DNA of 64,000 nt from Tubiluchus corallicola. Lineage: Eukaryota; Priapulida; Priapulimorpha; Priapulimorphida; Tubiluchidae. Within the stretch, counting starts at the first letter, position 1, and each line of letters begins with the position of its first letter. A model generated the notes under the pieces. That model did not search any database, was not told where the DNA came from, and worked only from the letters and a program-made list of their open reading frames with translations. This document shows, piece by piece, positions 26,301-40,700 of the stretch. The position numbers were made by a program, and so were the translations under genes. The stretch covers positions 1 through 64,000 of the forward strand of contig JAQGDQ010000153.1 of assembly GCA_030141605.1 (NCBI GenBank), written 5' to 3'.

Positions 26301-28646
26301 TTGTATAGTATTTTGGGAAAAACCAGTTTGTGCTCAGTATTTTGTTAGTGTTGGTCAGCATGTTGTAACCCATAAAACCTCATAAAAATGATGAACAATC
26401 TGGTGCAGCTTGATTATTTTATTTTACTGTGCTCAAAAACAGTCCAGCATCATAAGGTATAAGTGCTCAAAGAGAGGGAAGGTTTCAACATAAATTGCAG
26501 AACATTAATAAACGTAAAAAGCAACATTAAGCTTTAGCCACACTGAACATCAAAATAATCAACTGACATAATCAATGCAATAATCACTCAAGCTCCAAAA
26601 CCTGTGCCCCCTCTAACACAACAACAAGAACAACAAGAATTTACACATACTGTACACAAGCAAGCAAAAAAATCCAATTTTAGTTCACACCATCAGAGTA
26701 TCAAACTAGAGCATGTGGAAATTAGTAATTTACTTTAGGCTTAATACATTAAAGCCAATTGTTAATTTAAAACACTAACCTCAGTTTAAGGTAAATTAAA
26801 ATTACACAAAATCATAATTAAAGCGAAACATACCTTAACAGAACTCACAAACTGCATTATGAAATTTACCAGCAGTCTATGACATTTCACCGCAAAAAAC
26901 TTGAACTACTACTGTTCAACTGGAAAATCTTACAATAGACAGAACAACCTCATTAGCTCTAGTCTAAACCAGTTGAATCCCAGTAAACTGGTACCTGAAT
27001 AGTACAGTAAACAGCCAAATGTACAGCTTAAGAAATGCGTAAATTATTTTACAGGCAATATACCAAAAGATGGCAGCAATAGTTTCTTCATCTGACCTAG
27101 TAACTGTACCATGAGTCACTAAAAAGAGTAATTGTACTATACAGTTTATAGTTTAACCACTTCACTGCTTCTGTGACAAAAATCTTCCATCATGAAAATG
27201 CTATTCTGTCTGGCCTGTATGATGAGCTGTACCACCATCCTTAATATGCAAATTAACTAACACGTACGCCAGTAGCAATGATACCTGCACACTCCAAGCG
27301 TACTTCATAAATCAGGCTACGGAAAATAAACAGTGGTGTTGTCCTCTGTTGGCCAAAAAGTTAATCTTAGGCCAGAAAATGATTTAGCCAAAAATGTGGG
27401 CAAAACTTGCAGAAGAGATTACTGTTATTACTGAATGTGCACTGCAGTCTGCTGTGATGTGACTTTTGTTTTCTACTTTATATTTTGCAAGGTGATTTGA
27501 TCTATGCCACACTAAACAAAACTGTTTTGAAATGACGTGATGAAGATAGTGTTGTTGAAAATTCCTACTGGTGAACTTGGTGATGGAAAGCAGTGGGGGT
27601 GGAAGCACTGGAAATTATGGGGGGGGGGGTGTCAACAGCTATTCTGATAGCAATGATATAGTTGTGGTAGTAAAACTGATGATGATGTAGTAAAAGTTGC
27701 AGTAATCTCTACTCTTTAGTATGTAGCATCTGTAGCAATAGCAACTCTTCATTTTCTTAAAATATTCCCATATCCCAGGTACAATGCAAATTTTGCAGCG
27801 AAGAGGTTAAAAACAAAATATGAATCGGGTAGAAGTAAGTTATCTACTTCTTACATTGGCTACAATTATAATAACTTTTTCCTGCTAGGAGGTGATTTTA
27901 AAGTAATTTTGTTTTCTTGCCCAATTACTAAATTGCTGAAAGGACAGAAATGGGTCTGGAAATTGAAATAATATTTTAAGAAATGTGTAATAATTATCAC
28001 TAATTTGTAAGTGGAAAAGTAGGTTTACAAAAATTAACAAGAAGTTGATAGGTGTTGTTATAGTAAAGAACTGAAAGTGCAGCATTAGGCTGGTTAACCT
28101 TGGCTTGCCAAGTTATACATGGATCGATATCATGAATCTAAATTTGTATTCAAGTAAAAAAACCTGATAATATTTGCTAGTTTATGCTAGCGGAAATACA
28201 ATGTTCTATTCTTCTTTAGATGCTGAGCCCAGACAAAGAAAAGAAACATTTCTTGTTCAGACTTAGAGCCAGGAAAGCAGATATCTATGATCCACGAGTG
28301 GCAACACAGCGGTCTCGAAAGACTCAAGATGAAGGTTTGAAATGTTTTTTTTTCATTTATGTTTGAAATGTGTATTTTGGTTTGGGTTTTCAGGATCTTC
28401 AAAGTGCAACATTTATAAATATAATCAATTTAAAAGGTATGTTCCCTAAGTTTAAACTATGGTTGACAAAACAAACAAACTATCCAAACAACTGATGTAA
28501 TTCGTTTCTTTGAGACATTTGTAAATTTGCAACCAACAGCCATCCAAAAAAATCTGAATCTTCTCACAGCAATATGCCTATATATATAAGTGATGTTGGT
28601 AAACATATAAGTATCTATTAATAATGGAGCAAAAGGCATGTGTATG

Positions 28647-28686
<40 letters not shown>

Positions 28687-28723
28687 CAGAGACAGAGACA
28701 GAGACAGAGACAGAGACAGAGAC

Positions 28724-28755
<32 letters not shown>

Positions 28756-31700
28756 CTCCAACTGTGGCTGAAATAAATCTGCAAATGGAGCAAGCAGCCA
28801 CATAAAAGTTTAGGCCAGTTTTGCTAGTCAATATTGTAAATGAATAAAAGGTGTGGAGAGATTTAAGAATATAAATCACTGAATTAGCTGGACAGCATAT
28901 TTGCATGACAACCACTGTTATTCAAAAAGTAGCAAAGTTAGGTAATCAATTTGTCTAAACCCGTCTTCCCGTTTTGTGACAATAAGCCTGTATTCTTGAA
29001 GCATGCTGAGATTTTTGAATGGGTGGAAAACTACTAAGGATACAATTAATACGCTGACATCTAAAAAATTAATGTAAGGTTGCAACTTTTCGTAACCCTA
29101 GTCATAGAGATACAAGTACTTGGTTCAGGCTAATGACATACTGTGTGTGGGCCATATGATGAAGTATGATCTTCTTGCTTCTTTTATTAATTCCGTCCTG
29201 ACAAGAAGTGTGTCACCTATAAGTTCGCTTAAAGGAAAGAACAAGTCACTCAGTATGTTGGGTTTATTTTACTGTTATCAGATTAGATTCAGATTTATTT
29301 ATTCATCCATTTAGCAATTCACTCATTTTATCACTTAAACTTGGAAAAGTATAACGAGGAACTTTGCAAAGAACTGCTCATGAAACATAAATTTAGAAAT
29401 GTGGTACCTCTGAATAGAAATTTTCAGGCGTGGCAGTTGCTGCCATTCACTTGAAAAGCGTGACATAACTGGGAGATTTTGTGACTTTCCGTAATTACGT
29501 CGTGGCTTTCTGCTAGCGCGCCCTGCTTAATTTAATTCAGGCTTCTACAGCTTACCTAATGTTAATGCAAAAATATTTCAAAATGAGCTAATTGATTTTT
29601 TTGTAAAAACTTATTATATTTTGGTGAAGGTTGACAGTGTGCTACTTTTCTTCAAGACGAATGACGTCATTGGAAGGAGAATGTGCTTTGAATATGGGAG
29701 CACCCAAGCATGAAAGTAACTGAGATTTTAAAGTGATTTTACTAGTTACACGAGGCACCTTTTGCAGTTTCATTACTAAATCCTTATATCATTTTTCTCA
29801 TGAAATAAGCATAGCCTCCTACAAGGCTTGGCCTTTCCTTTAAATATAATTTTAAATATGGCCTCTTCTTATTCTTAAACTCCCATAATCATTTATTTGG
29901 TTACAATGTTTTCTTATTTTTTTGGCATCCGTAGAGCAGTTTTTTAGATTGGTGCTTCAGGGAGTAGCTTTTCTTAGTTATGTTTACTGAATGCACATTT
30001 AGCATTTTCATTTGATTAGCACATTATTTCTAAAAGTATCCGTTTGAAAGATTTTCTGAATTCACTCATAAATGCTGCGTAGATTACAGGATTAATTACA
30101 CTGTTTATGTAGCTTAACCACACAGTCAAAATGAAAACTTCCCGTATGTCACAAGACCATTTGCACGACAACTGTATGAGTGGGTAGATAATAAAAGGCA
30201 TCCAGCAAACCACAAACACCAACACAATGACGCCTACAGTACGCGTAGCTTTCAGCTGTTTCATCATATTTAAGACATTGTTACTGTTTGTAATAGGTTC
30301 AGTCTGATTTACTGCATGTATTCGCTGTGCTTGCTTCCAGGCTGCATACCAAATTCTTGCATTCAAAATTAATACAAAAACACAGGACAAAAGGAAGACA
30401 AATGTGTTTTTGATTTCAAGATATGTTTTTGTGAATTGATCATCCCGATCATATTTCAAATCCATACCGGCTTTCACCATTGCGTCACAGTAAGAAATTA
30501 TCCATAATGTAGTAAGCAACACGATTAAGGTTCGTTTTGTAACATGTCGATTGTATTTTAGTGGATGCAAGATAAAAGCATACCTCTCTGCAGATATTAA
30601 CCAGACGTGTCCAAGTCCAACATTTTGCATAAATGCCTCAAACAGAAGAAATACATGCAGTAACGGAAAGCCAGCATGTGTTGGTACATTTACCGCTATA
30701 AATAAGGGCACAACTAGTACTCCCACTATCAAGTCTGATGTAGCTAGTGATGCAATAATGGCATTCGTAGGTGTTCTCAGCTCCACATGTTTATACATAG
30801 CAACTAACACCAACATGTTCCCAAATGAGGCACATAAGCTTGAAGCACCAAAACTGAGTGTCATTAAGATGATTCTGGTTGTGCTTAAGCTAGGATGCTC
30901 ATGACTATCCACAGTCAACAGATAGGTAACATTGTTAGTTTGATTCATAGCCATTTTGGAAAATCAGTATCTTTTCTCACGTTACTAATGCTAGTATCTT
31001 GATATTTACTTTCGCTGAGGTTATAGGCTTGATGTGATATGTCTAGCAGCATGAGTTTGGTGGGTGGTTATGTTAGTGGCTGCCTGCACCCTCTCAAATC
31101 TTTTTGGTCAGTTTTCCAAATCAAGTGATGGTAGTGCTAATGTAAAGTGAGTTTGTAGTTACAGCAGTAATGACAACATTGTAAAGAGATTCTGTCACTG
31201 GTAGCATATGCAAGAGCTCACATTTGCCTTTGTCTTGTTAAACAGCCTTCGTCTACTGGATTGGCAAACATACATGTAGTATTAATATATAAGGCTTCAG
31301 TGCATTATTTGCATTGAAACAATAGTTTAGTAACACTGAATTTGCCAGATGCACTATGCAAATATATTTTGTCATGCATGCAATGTGATAAATAGAACAC
31401 CTATGCATTTTTAATGTAGCTTGTTTCAATGCTGATATTTTCCTTTGTCAGTTTCTGTTGAACATTCTTCCTTAAATGTTATACGATATGGTTTACTTCT
31501 CTTTGTTAATTCTGAGTGGTGCACCACTGTGTATTTATTGTTATATGTTGAGCTTTTTTCGTTGTTGCATACACAGTTCATGCAAAATGTTTTTTCTTTG
31601 AAGAAAATATTTCTTAACCATACCAATATCTTATACTGTAGTTCAGAGTTGGGATATACAGTATTTGGTTTGCGCATGCATTTCAAACCAGGGATCAAAG

Positions 31701-34700
31701 CAATTGTTAGTACTACAACAAAGACCAACATATTATTGTTACTTTGCCCAGTTAAATATATATTTTGTTTATTTGCACTTCCTTTGTTCTTAATATTCAT
31801 TTTGGTTGATATCTAGGACAGGAACTGAGAACATTAGATAGAGAGAGAGTGAGAGAGAGAGATAGGGTGGCAATAGAGAGAGAGTCCTGACTGAGTCCAA
31901 ATCCAAGTCAAAACTGAGTTAGCACCAGATGTACTAGCTGAATGGATAGGGGCTGGTCTCATTTTGACTTTGGTTTTTTGTGGATATAATATTGATAATG
32001 TGATATAAGCTGATCTGCAATGTTGTGCTGCCGTCTTTTAGAAGCCATATGTGGTTTCTGGTTACTTATTAATAGTTAGGTTGTCATCAGTTATATGCTA
32101 ATTACCGTATTTTCCCGTGTATAAGAGACCCTTTTTTGCTCAGAATTTTCACTTTAAAAATAGGGGGTCTCTTATACATGGGAGTAAGTCTTTTCAATAA
32201 GATGCATAAATTGTGACACTAATGATTTTAAAGAAATAAGTGCTCTACAACTGTTTTGCATGTCGCGTTCGACTATGAAGCGGTTGTAAGCAATACAAGC
32301 ATCGTGACACAGGCATTATCTCCTCGTTTTCTCTTTTTCTGTTACAGGTTTGCAGGTACGCACTTTAATATATACCAGTACTCTTTTTCTACAACACATT
32401 AACTGGTTTTATTTTGTTTTCAGTACCGCACTGAGTTGAAAAAAGTTGTACTCTACCTTCTAAAAATGTCCGTCTGAAAAAACTTTTTTCCAGAATTTTT
32501 GCCTAAAAATTGAAGGGGTCTCTTATACACAAGGGTCTCTTATACACGGGAAAATACGGTATGTAATGCTGTAATGCTAATGCTAATTATGTAATGTAAT
32601 GCTAATTATGTATGTATAATGTTTTCACTGTATACACTAATTAAAATCAGTGAGTTTTGCATTTTTGGAGGGAAAATGCCAATTCAGGCTCACTTTTGTC
32701 GTACAAAAATTGTTATTTTAATCGTGAAATTATATCAGTATCTGGTGAGAACTTGGGAAATCTAGTTTAGGGCTTAAACTTATTAAACTAATATTATTCT
32801 GATTGGCCTTTAGTGATATTGTCTATGCCTGGCGTTTTACAAGGCTTTGGACCTATTAGAAGTATACGTGTTGCAGCGATGATGAAATTGCCTACTTTGA
32901 ACAATAAGGACAGTAAATTTGCTTAATTAACAATGTTTTCATCCTTGTTAATAAATCTGCACAAAAATGTTGTGAGATGAATAATTTCAACATTTCAACT
33001 GGAAATTTAGTGTAGTGAAAAGATTCTTTGTGTTTGTTTGCAAACTACGACAAACAGCAGTTAAGCTCCACAGCATTCTCACTTTCTTATCCAGATTTTT
33101 GCTGACAGATCTGGAACTGGTTTCGATTCGGAAAAATTGTGTGCAGTACATCTCGTTAAACTTGTAATTATTATATTTTTAGGTCCAGTAGTTGAAAAAA
33201 CTGTAGAACATGCTTTAAGCCAGATAATATATAACATTAAGCCTAAACAAAACTAGTTACTACAACACACTCAAGCTACTTTAAGAATGTCAATTAATTC
33301 AATTCAATTCAATTAACTGACTTCAGCTCATAACAAGAAACTCCTTCAGCTGATGTCCCACTTGTACATTCTGTTAAGCCAGCTACTGCTGACTTCTGTT
33401 TTAATTAGTACTGTAATACATGTAATGTTTAATATTCTTGAGGGTGCATTATAATTTTTAAACTACCACAGCATCCCTGCACCCAAAAAATTGCATTACA
33501 CTTTTGTATTGACCTCCTTGTGAATATGGGAATGTGAACATGGAATCTCCAAATCTGGCCACACAATGTGTCATATATAATAATTGGATTACAGTTCACA
33601 TTCCGGAAGACGCAGTCTGATTTCCTGAGTCTGGATCAAGTTCTGTCATGATCAACCTAGTGAACTACAAATTAAAATGTGCTGTTATACTTTTTCTTAA
33701 TTGCATCCTGAGAACAGTGAGTGCAGGAAGAGAGTCCAGACTGAATCAAGACCTAGTAGGGTACCCAATGTAATGCTGGACTAGGTCACCATGTCTTATT
33801 TTGGGTTAGATTTCCCATTATAACTTTTGTACAACAATGATAATTAAATAAAGATGATGTGCTGTATGGTGCTGCCATCTTTTAGAAACAACGAGTAGGT
33901 TTTGAATACATATTATTGATTAACTTGCCATTACTAAGATTACTTTTACATAAATTACATGCTTACTGACTAGAATCAATAACTTTTTACAGTTCTGGAG
34001 GAATTACATCATTTTAATCTGGAAAAAATTTGAGCATTGTATTTTAAGTACATTAGGAATTTTTTTTTCTTAGTAAATATATAAAAATGTTTCATTTTCA
34101 TTTTCTATTGTCACACTTAAATATTACGTAACTTTTTCTGTCCAGCTGGTTCCATCTCTCTTTTTTTAAACTCCTGCCTAGTTGCAGTTTTTGGTAACTT
34201 GTTAGTAATGTTACTCTTTTTGTTTAGTCCACCCAAGGGGAACTGACTGTTAAAATGAGAAGTCAGGTGTCCAAAATTAATATTTCTGTCATATTTCTGC
34301 AGCAAATGATCAGGACCTGCATGAAACTCTGGTGAATGATTCTTTGGGGCACCCCACAAACTTCCTGCAATAAAATCAAAGATTTTTAGTGTATGTCTTA
34401 CTTAATCAGTTAACGAACTTTCAAAGCTTAAAACTCTGAGTTCACTATACAAGTTCTAGAAACATATATTAAATATATATATTGTGTAACGATTTATGTC
34501 ATTTTTTTATCATAAGAACAGATAATTTGCTTTAATGAGTGAAAGGAAGGCTATAAATTTAATAAAATCAGAGATATAATTTTAACTGACTTGAGAATTA
34601 AACAAACACAGTTAGGTATACTAAAAGATGAAAGCGGTAGTAAGATAATTTTAAAGGCCTCTACTTTTGTATCATTGGTTTCTCCTTTATTATTGAATTT

Positions 34701-37700
34701 TATTTTTTTCAGTTGGAAAGTTTCCGATCATTAGGCTTACCTGAAAGTACACATACACCATCCTTGATGTTGTTACAACACAAAAATAATGCTATTAAGG
34801 CTTGGTGTAGTTGTAACACATCTTAACTCTATAATGTCCGGTTGTTCAATGTGCAAAACAAATTGTTCTAAATGCTGGAGTGTGACAAATGACCTTTTAT
34901 TTTAGAGCCTATATTTCCCCCAACATATAATCTCATGTGTATGACCTAGGATAAAAAGGACAGCACAACAATCAGGTGTAACTCAACATATTATCAGACA
35001 CCTGTGATGTAAAACAATGTGGTCTCTCTCATAGCGAGCTGGACAGTTTAGTGGCGACTGGTTCTTCTATGCAGGTGTCTTTTACAAATTTTCTGGGTTG
35101 CAAACCATACTTGTTTTCACTAGCTATGTTCTGTAAAATCTGTGAAATGTTTCCGTGTGAGCAGGATTTTGTTAGTAATGCGAGTTTTAAATTCTATTGC
35201 TGAATGTGAAAACAATTTGGAACTTTTCTAAGATATGGCAGCAATTGTGAAGGTGATGAGAGAATATTGAACTGAAACAGCTAATAGTATTTATTTGGAA
35301 GTGTTACATAAGTGTTATGCTGAAAACCTATAAAATGGAAATTTTATCAACATTATTAAGCATACAGCGACTTGAAACCTTACTTTATTCCTTGTGTAAA
35401 GTTTAAAGCTTATTTGTTGTATACGAGTAACAGTTAATTGTATATTGACGCATCTTCGTCTGTGTATGGCTGAAATTTCAAGTTAAAAGGTGTGGAAGTG
35501 TTGACAGTTTCAACAATGTTCAGATCCCATTCTGAAGATCGAACTAACCAGAGTGTCTCACGCGATGACACGAACTTTGTCACAAAAAGATGCGACAGTG
35601 ATGAACATTTAAGTCATCATCCATCTGAACCGTATTGTTGTCGTCACAGACCACAGAAAAGGTGTTCGCGAAAGATTAATGCAAAGCCAAAAATGATTTG
35701 GGTTGCACCAACAGCTCTCTTGCAGTGTACGTGCAATCTTAGTTCTTCCTTCGAAGACTGCAAAAAGGATTATTGTTCTCAGAAGTCACTAACATCAGCT
35801 GGCATGACTGCTAATAAGGTTTTCAGTTTACAGGAAATATTCACATGGCACGGTATGTTATGCCATTTTGTATATGTAAAGGTGATAAGTATAAACGTAA
35901 ATTCTAATGTCTTGGTAGTTAGATAAAAAAAGGCAAACTACTAATGTTAAAATCTGTTGCGATATTCTGATATATATTCTGAATAATTCTAGTGTGGCGT
36001 GACCTTGATTTAGGTTGATTGGGTATTTGGGATTCCGCCTATTCTGCAGTCTGTCTTGGTCCCACATATCCCACATTTTTGCAGTTGTCTTATGGATGTT
36101 GGGCACCAAGCACTGGATTTCATACATTTAAAGTTTAGACGTTGATCATAGATATTTTGCCCTGTTAATTTGAATTCCAATGCTCGGATCATGCTCGTCT
36201 GATGAGTGAGTTCCATCTGCAGTACAACAGGGAATTTTTAAACTAAGTGCATCAATGCAGATAGTAAAAAATGTAACACAACAAATTTACTAAACGTGAA
36301 GTCGAAATTAAACAACGACAAACCACCATTTGCACCCCTTTTTTTCTGGAACAAAATATCGGGTGCCCAAACATCTCGAGTTAAAACAATCGGAGTCTAA
36401 CACATGTACTGTCTTTTAAAAACTCGTCAAAATTTAACTATTGGCTAATCACAGATTTTATACACAATGCCTTCAAATGAAAAAACCACCTTCAGATTTC
36501 TAATGCTTTTGAATTTATTGCTACTATGTGCAGTTAGTCAATATGTACAGCTTCAGTTATAGTTTGCATAGTTTTTTCATGAGCTTTTTCTCTGCTTGTT
36601 ATAAGTCACTCAACATTCAAGGCAGTTTAAGTGACTAACGATTTTTTGCCATATTTTTTTCTGTATTCTATCAACAGGAACAATACGCCCACTGCCAGCG
36701 AAATAACTACAGCAATTGTTTACATTTAATGATATATGTATACTCCTGTGGCCTAGTGGCTGGGGCTGAAGAATGTAATTTGGTTCGCGTTGTCATACCC
36801 ATAGTGTGCTGTATCATAGGGAACTTATTGAAACAAGGCCGTAGCTTCTTAAGAAAATAAAAATCTAAACAGTATTCTTGAAATTGTAGTATAAGTCTGT
36901 ATTATAACACTGACTATGCATTTATTTTATATTCTGAAAAATCTCCTGTATTTTAGCTCAACTTGAAGTTGTTAAAAGAAAGCACTTGAAAAACGCTTTT
37001 GGAACAACTACCGTTGATGAAATTAAAACAGAATGTCTGCAAGTGTCAAGGACAAAATAAGTAAACATTCTGACAAACTCTTAACGTTGCAGCGTCTTTA
37101 TTTCTTGGGTTTTTCTTGCTTCAAAGCATCATCAACTGATATTGGATGCGGTTCACTTCATCGTAATTAAACAGTATGTGATTAATCTATAATTACGTTT
37201 TAACACCGTGTTTGTGCATTTCCTCTTACTGTCGAAATTACAATGGAGCTTGAAGTTGTTCAATTCAATTTTGAGGTCAATCCATTCTGTTTAAGGCATA
37301 GCGCAGAGTAGAATATCGAAAAATTGCCATTTTCAGCAATAGAATGTTGAGAGCTTTGTTATACATTTGCCATTTCTGTCTTCTCCATCAGCCTGTTTTA
37401 ATTGTATAAGTCTCTGACGTTTTTTATGTACTCAGAGGGACGACTGGAAGATATTTACATTTCTAGACTAGAATTCTGGCCATTAGTTGCCACTCCTTAG
37501 GCTAGTTAAATCAATTTTGTTACATTTTTACTATTTTCATACAGTCACATATTGATGGATAACAGTTATCGGAAGCTGACTCATTCTTGAACATGACAGT
37601 AAAGAACTGAAATAAACAAGTTTGTGTTATTCAGGTGAGTAGTTTAACTGCCAACCGGCCTTACTGGAATGCGATTTCTGCATCAGGAAGGAAGAAAAGA

Positions 37701-40700
37701 GAAAGTTAAATGTACAGGAAAAAGACTTGTTCTTGTTAATTACCCAAGTTGTAGCAGAAACGTGTTGCGGCGCTTTTTTGAAGCGTAACTTTTTAGATTT
37801 GGCCACAACAAAGCTCGCCAGAATAAATTTAAGTAAAGAACTTTATTAAAATTTGTATTTCTAATTGTAATCTATCATCTTCTGCTTCTATCGCCCCTCT
37901 CGCCTGGAATTTATTTTTGCTTTTCTCCTCCTGTGTTTCTGTAACGATATTTTTGCATTTGAACGGCCCCGTCAGCACCCACTTATCTGTTTTACATTGT
38001 TCACTATTTTACAATCATTACAATTGCTTTTTAATAGCAATTATTTATGGAAATTCAATGTTTGTTATTCTCTTGTTTGTTACGCAACAATAATTGTAAC
38101 CAACGTCTGCTAAGTTGTGTTTGATTTAGAACAGTGTATCTAGTCAACTGACCCATGTTTCTCTGGGCTAGACAAACTTATATTTGTGTTAGCCTAGTAC
38201 ATTTCCTAGGGACGTTCAACTCTGTATAATACTTTTCATTATGCAGTAGTAATAACCATTCATTGTTAGTTGTTAAGAACGACGACTCAGTGGTTGATGT
38301 ACAGTGTATATCTGTGTATATTTTTGAACACTGAGATGAAAGATAGGAAATTTTAAACAAGTAAATTACCGAAATACATTTTTCACGGCCTCTTTTAGTC
38401 CATGTTGGGTTCCTTTTAAGGTTTGAAATAAAATATTAAACCAAATTTCTCTCTCTCTCTTTCTCTCTCACTCACTCTCTCTCTCTCTCTCTCTCTCCTC
38501 TATCTTTCTCCTCTCTCACTCTCTTTCTGTCCCCTCTCTTTTTGCCCCCTCTCTTCGACATTCAGTCTTTCTAACAACTTTTCTTATCATTTAAAGACAT
38601 ACCATAATTATCATGTTTTGTCTAGCATGAGGCCACTTTTGACGAAGAATTACTGGAATTCTGCTTCAATGAATAGCATCTTTGTAGCTTCATAGTTTAT
38701 TACTTGGCAAAATGCTAGCAATTATAGCACTTTTATTAATAGCAATTTTACTGTCAATAGAACTTTGTGTGTATAGCTGACAAGCAGGCAGTTCCGAATA
38801 AACTTGTGCCTTTTTGCGGTTCTTGAGTAATTGAGTTTAAAGATTGTGCTTATTTTAATGGGTCTTGTGTGTAAATTTGCGCTGAAAAAGTGTTACATAT
38901 CCGAACTTCTGACCACTTTTCAACGCAGTGACTTTATTGTCCCACTCCTTAATGGCCTAATGGGTACCGTTTTTACTATTGTCTGGCTTCAACATTCGTT
39001 TTCTTTTTTACTAACAGTTATATTTATCATTCGTTATTGGGACAGTTCTAGTAACTGACATTTTATTCACTTGTTTAAAATTTGCAAGAACAAGATCATA
39101 GGTTTGCATCTTAACATTGTTGACAATTTCAGCTTTTGTGTTTTAAATAACATTTCCCTTTTGCTAATTTGTTGGACTACTTTATTAACTGACATTTGAT
39201 TTAATTGTTTGAAATTTGCAATTACAAGATCTCGAGTTTGCATCCTGGCATGTTGAAAATTTTCACCTTTATATGTCGCAGGTAAATTAATCACTATAAA
39301 TTAATTTCTCATGTCTGACAAATTAGCTGTTGGTTGTACAATCTACTGGTCAAAAACAAATAAGCCTCATGATTTAATCTTACGATATGAAATAAGCCTG
39401 AAAGCCAAGATAATTTTCTAGTAAATGTGTTACTGCACGTAGTACCCGGATATCTGAATTCACCTTACTTTGTAATGCAAGCATAAAAATCATTGAAATA
39501 ATTAATACAATGCCAGAAACTAGTCGAATGTCAATGCTCTATGTATCTAGCAGTTACTGGTGCAGAAATTGCGGACAAAAACACCGGATGTTAACTGTTT
39601 CATTTGTCATTGGCGCGTATACCGTCCAGTGGCTCCATGAGCAACTTCACTTCTCTTCCCTCTCATCAGCTAAAGCTGGCGAGGGTTGATTATGAATTTG
39701 ATTGGCGGTTTGTTTTATAATTCCGAGTCTGGCCGCTCTGTATAATTAATACCTGTCTGTCAAAGATTTCTATAACTTGTGACTAAAACATAAACAAAAA
39801 TACATACAGTACCTTTTGCATTCTTTCGCCTGAGCTGTCTGCAATTGCATAGTGGTTACACCTTGTCATAGATACGCCCTTAGTCGTTTTCATGGTTAAT
39901 CCCTATCATCCAGTTTAATTATATTTGAATGCAAATGCACCAATTATTTGAGCTGAGCATAGCTAACTTTTCACTTTGGTGTAGTAATGTGATAAAATCA
40001 CTCACGCTGCTCAGCTCATCTAATCTTCACATTTTTGACAGAATTAAATACATGTGCTTATTGTGAATCGCTCCAGTACTAACATGTCCACTGGGGCTTT
40101 TTAACCAGTTTCTCCATTTGGCCAATCTGTAAAAAATGATTGCATTTCTTGTCTAGCTGTTACTTTCTTTATCGTCCAGCCAAGCTTCTCTTCATTTTAT
40201 TGTTTTTGTCTTGCAATGAGGCATAAGGCTTTGGAATATTTGGTTTAATAAGGATGAGAAGGAAATGTGTGAAATGTGCCAAAATCGCAAGGAACTTCCA
40301 TAGACACAACTCTACTCGCACTTAACACATCATATCCGTGAGGCGACCGACCTTGCCGGGATACTTCATAATCTTGAGGACAATCTTGAGTCTTCAAGGT
40401 CAAAGGTGACAGAAGGGTATAGATGTAGTACATGACGTTATTAAAGCTTACGTTGGTCAACTTCAGTTAAAGGGGTGGTGCTGACAGATGGAACAAAAAT
40501 GTGACCTTTGAAGTCCTAACTTTGGTGACTTATATTATGCATACAGGTCACAGTTTCTATGCGATATTTCCTTGGAGGCTATGCTTTTGAGTCAAATGTC
40601 AGAGTCATCAGTTATGTAAAATGGCAAGGAGGATACTTCATAGAGGTTCTAGCTTAGTAGAAGTTAGGCATACCTCGCAACCTGGAGTCATTAGTTACTC

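Noticed and set aside
28457-28915. 152-codon minus-strand frame rich in Ser/Leu
   Set aside because: Generated by the (GA)n/(GACAGA)n microsatellite; no start or splice context and no similarity.
31426-31816. Open frames of about 124 codons on both strands
   Set aside because: They overlap each other almost exactly, have no recognisable domain, and the strand symmetry suggests chance in AT-rich DNA. The minus one has a hydrophobic stretch but no credible signal-peptide gene structure.
40245-40460. Minus-strand 71-codon frame with a protein-like C-terminal half
   Set aside because: No convincing acceptor or neighbouring exon in phase; kept only as a remark.
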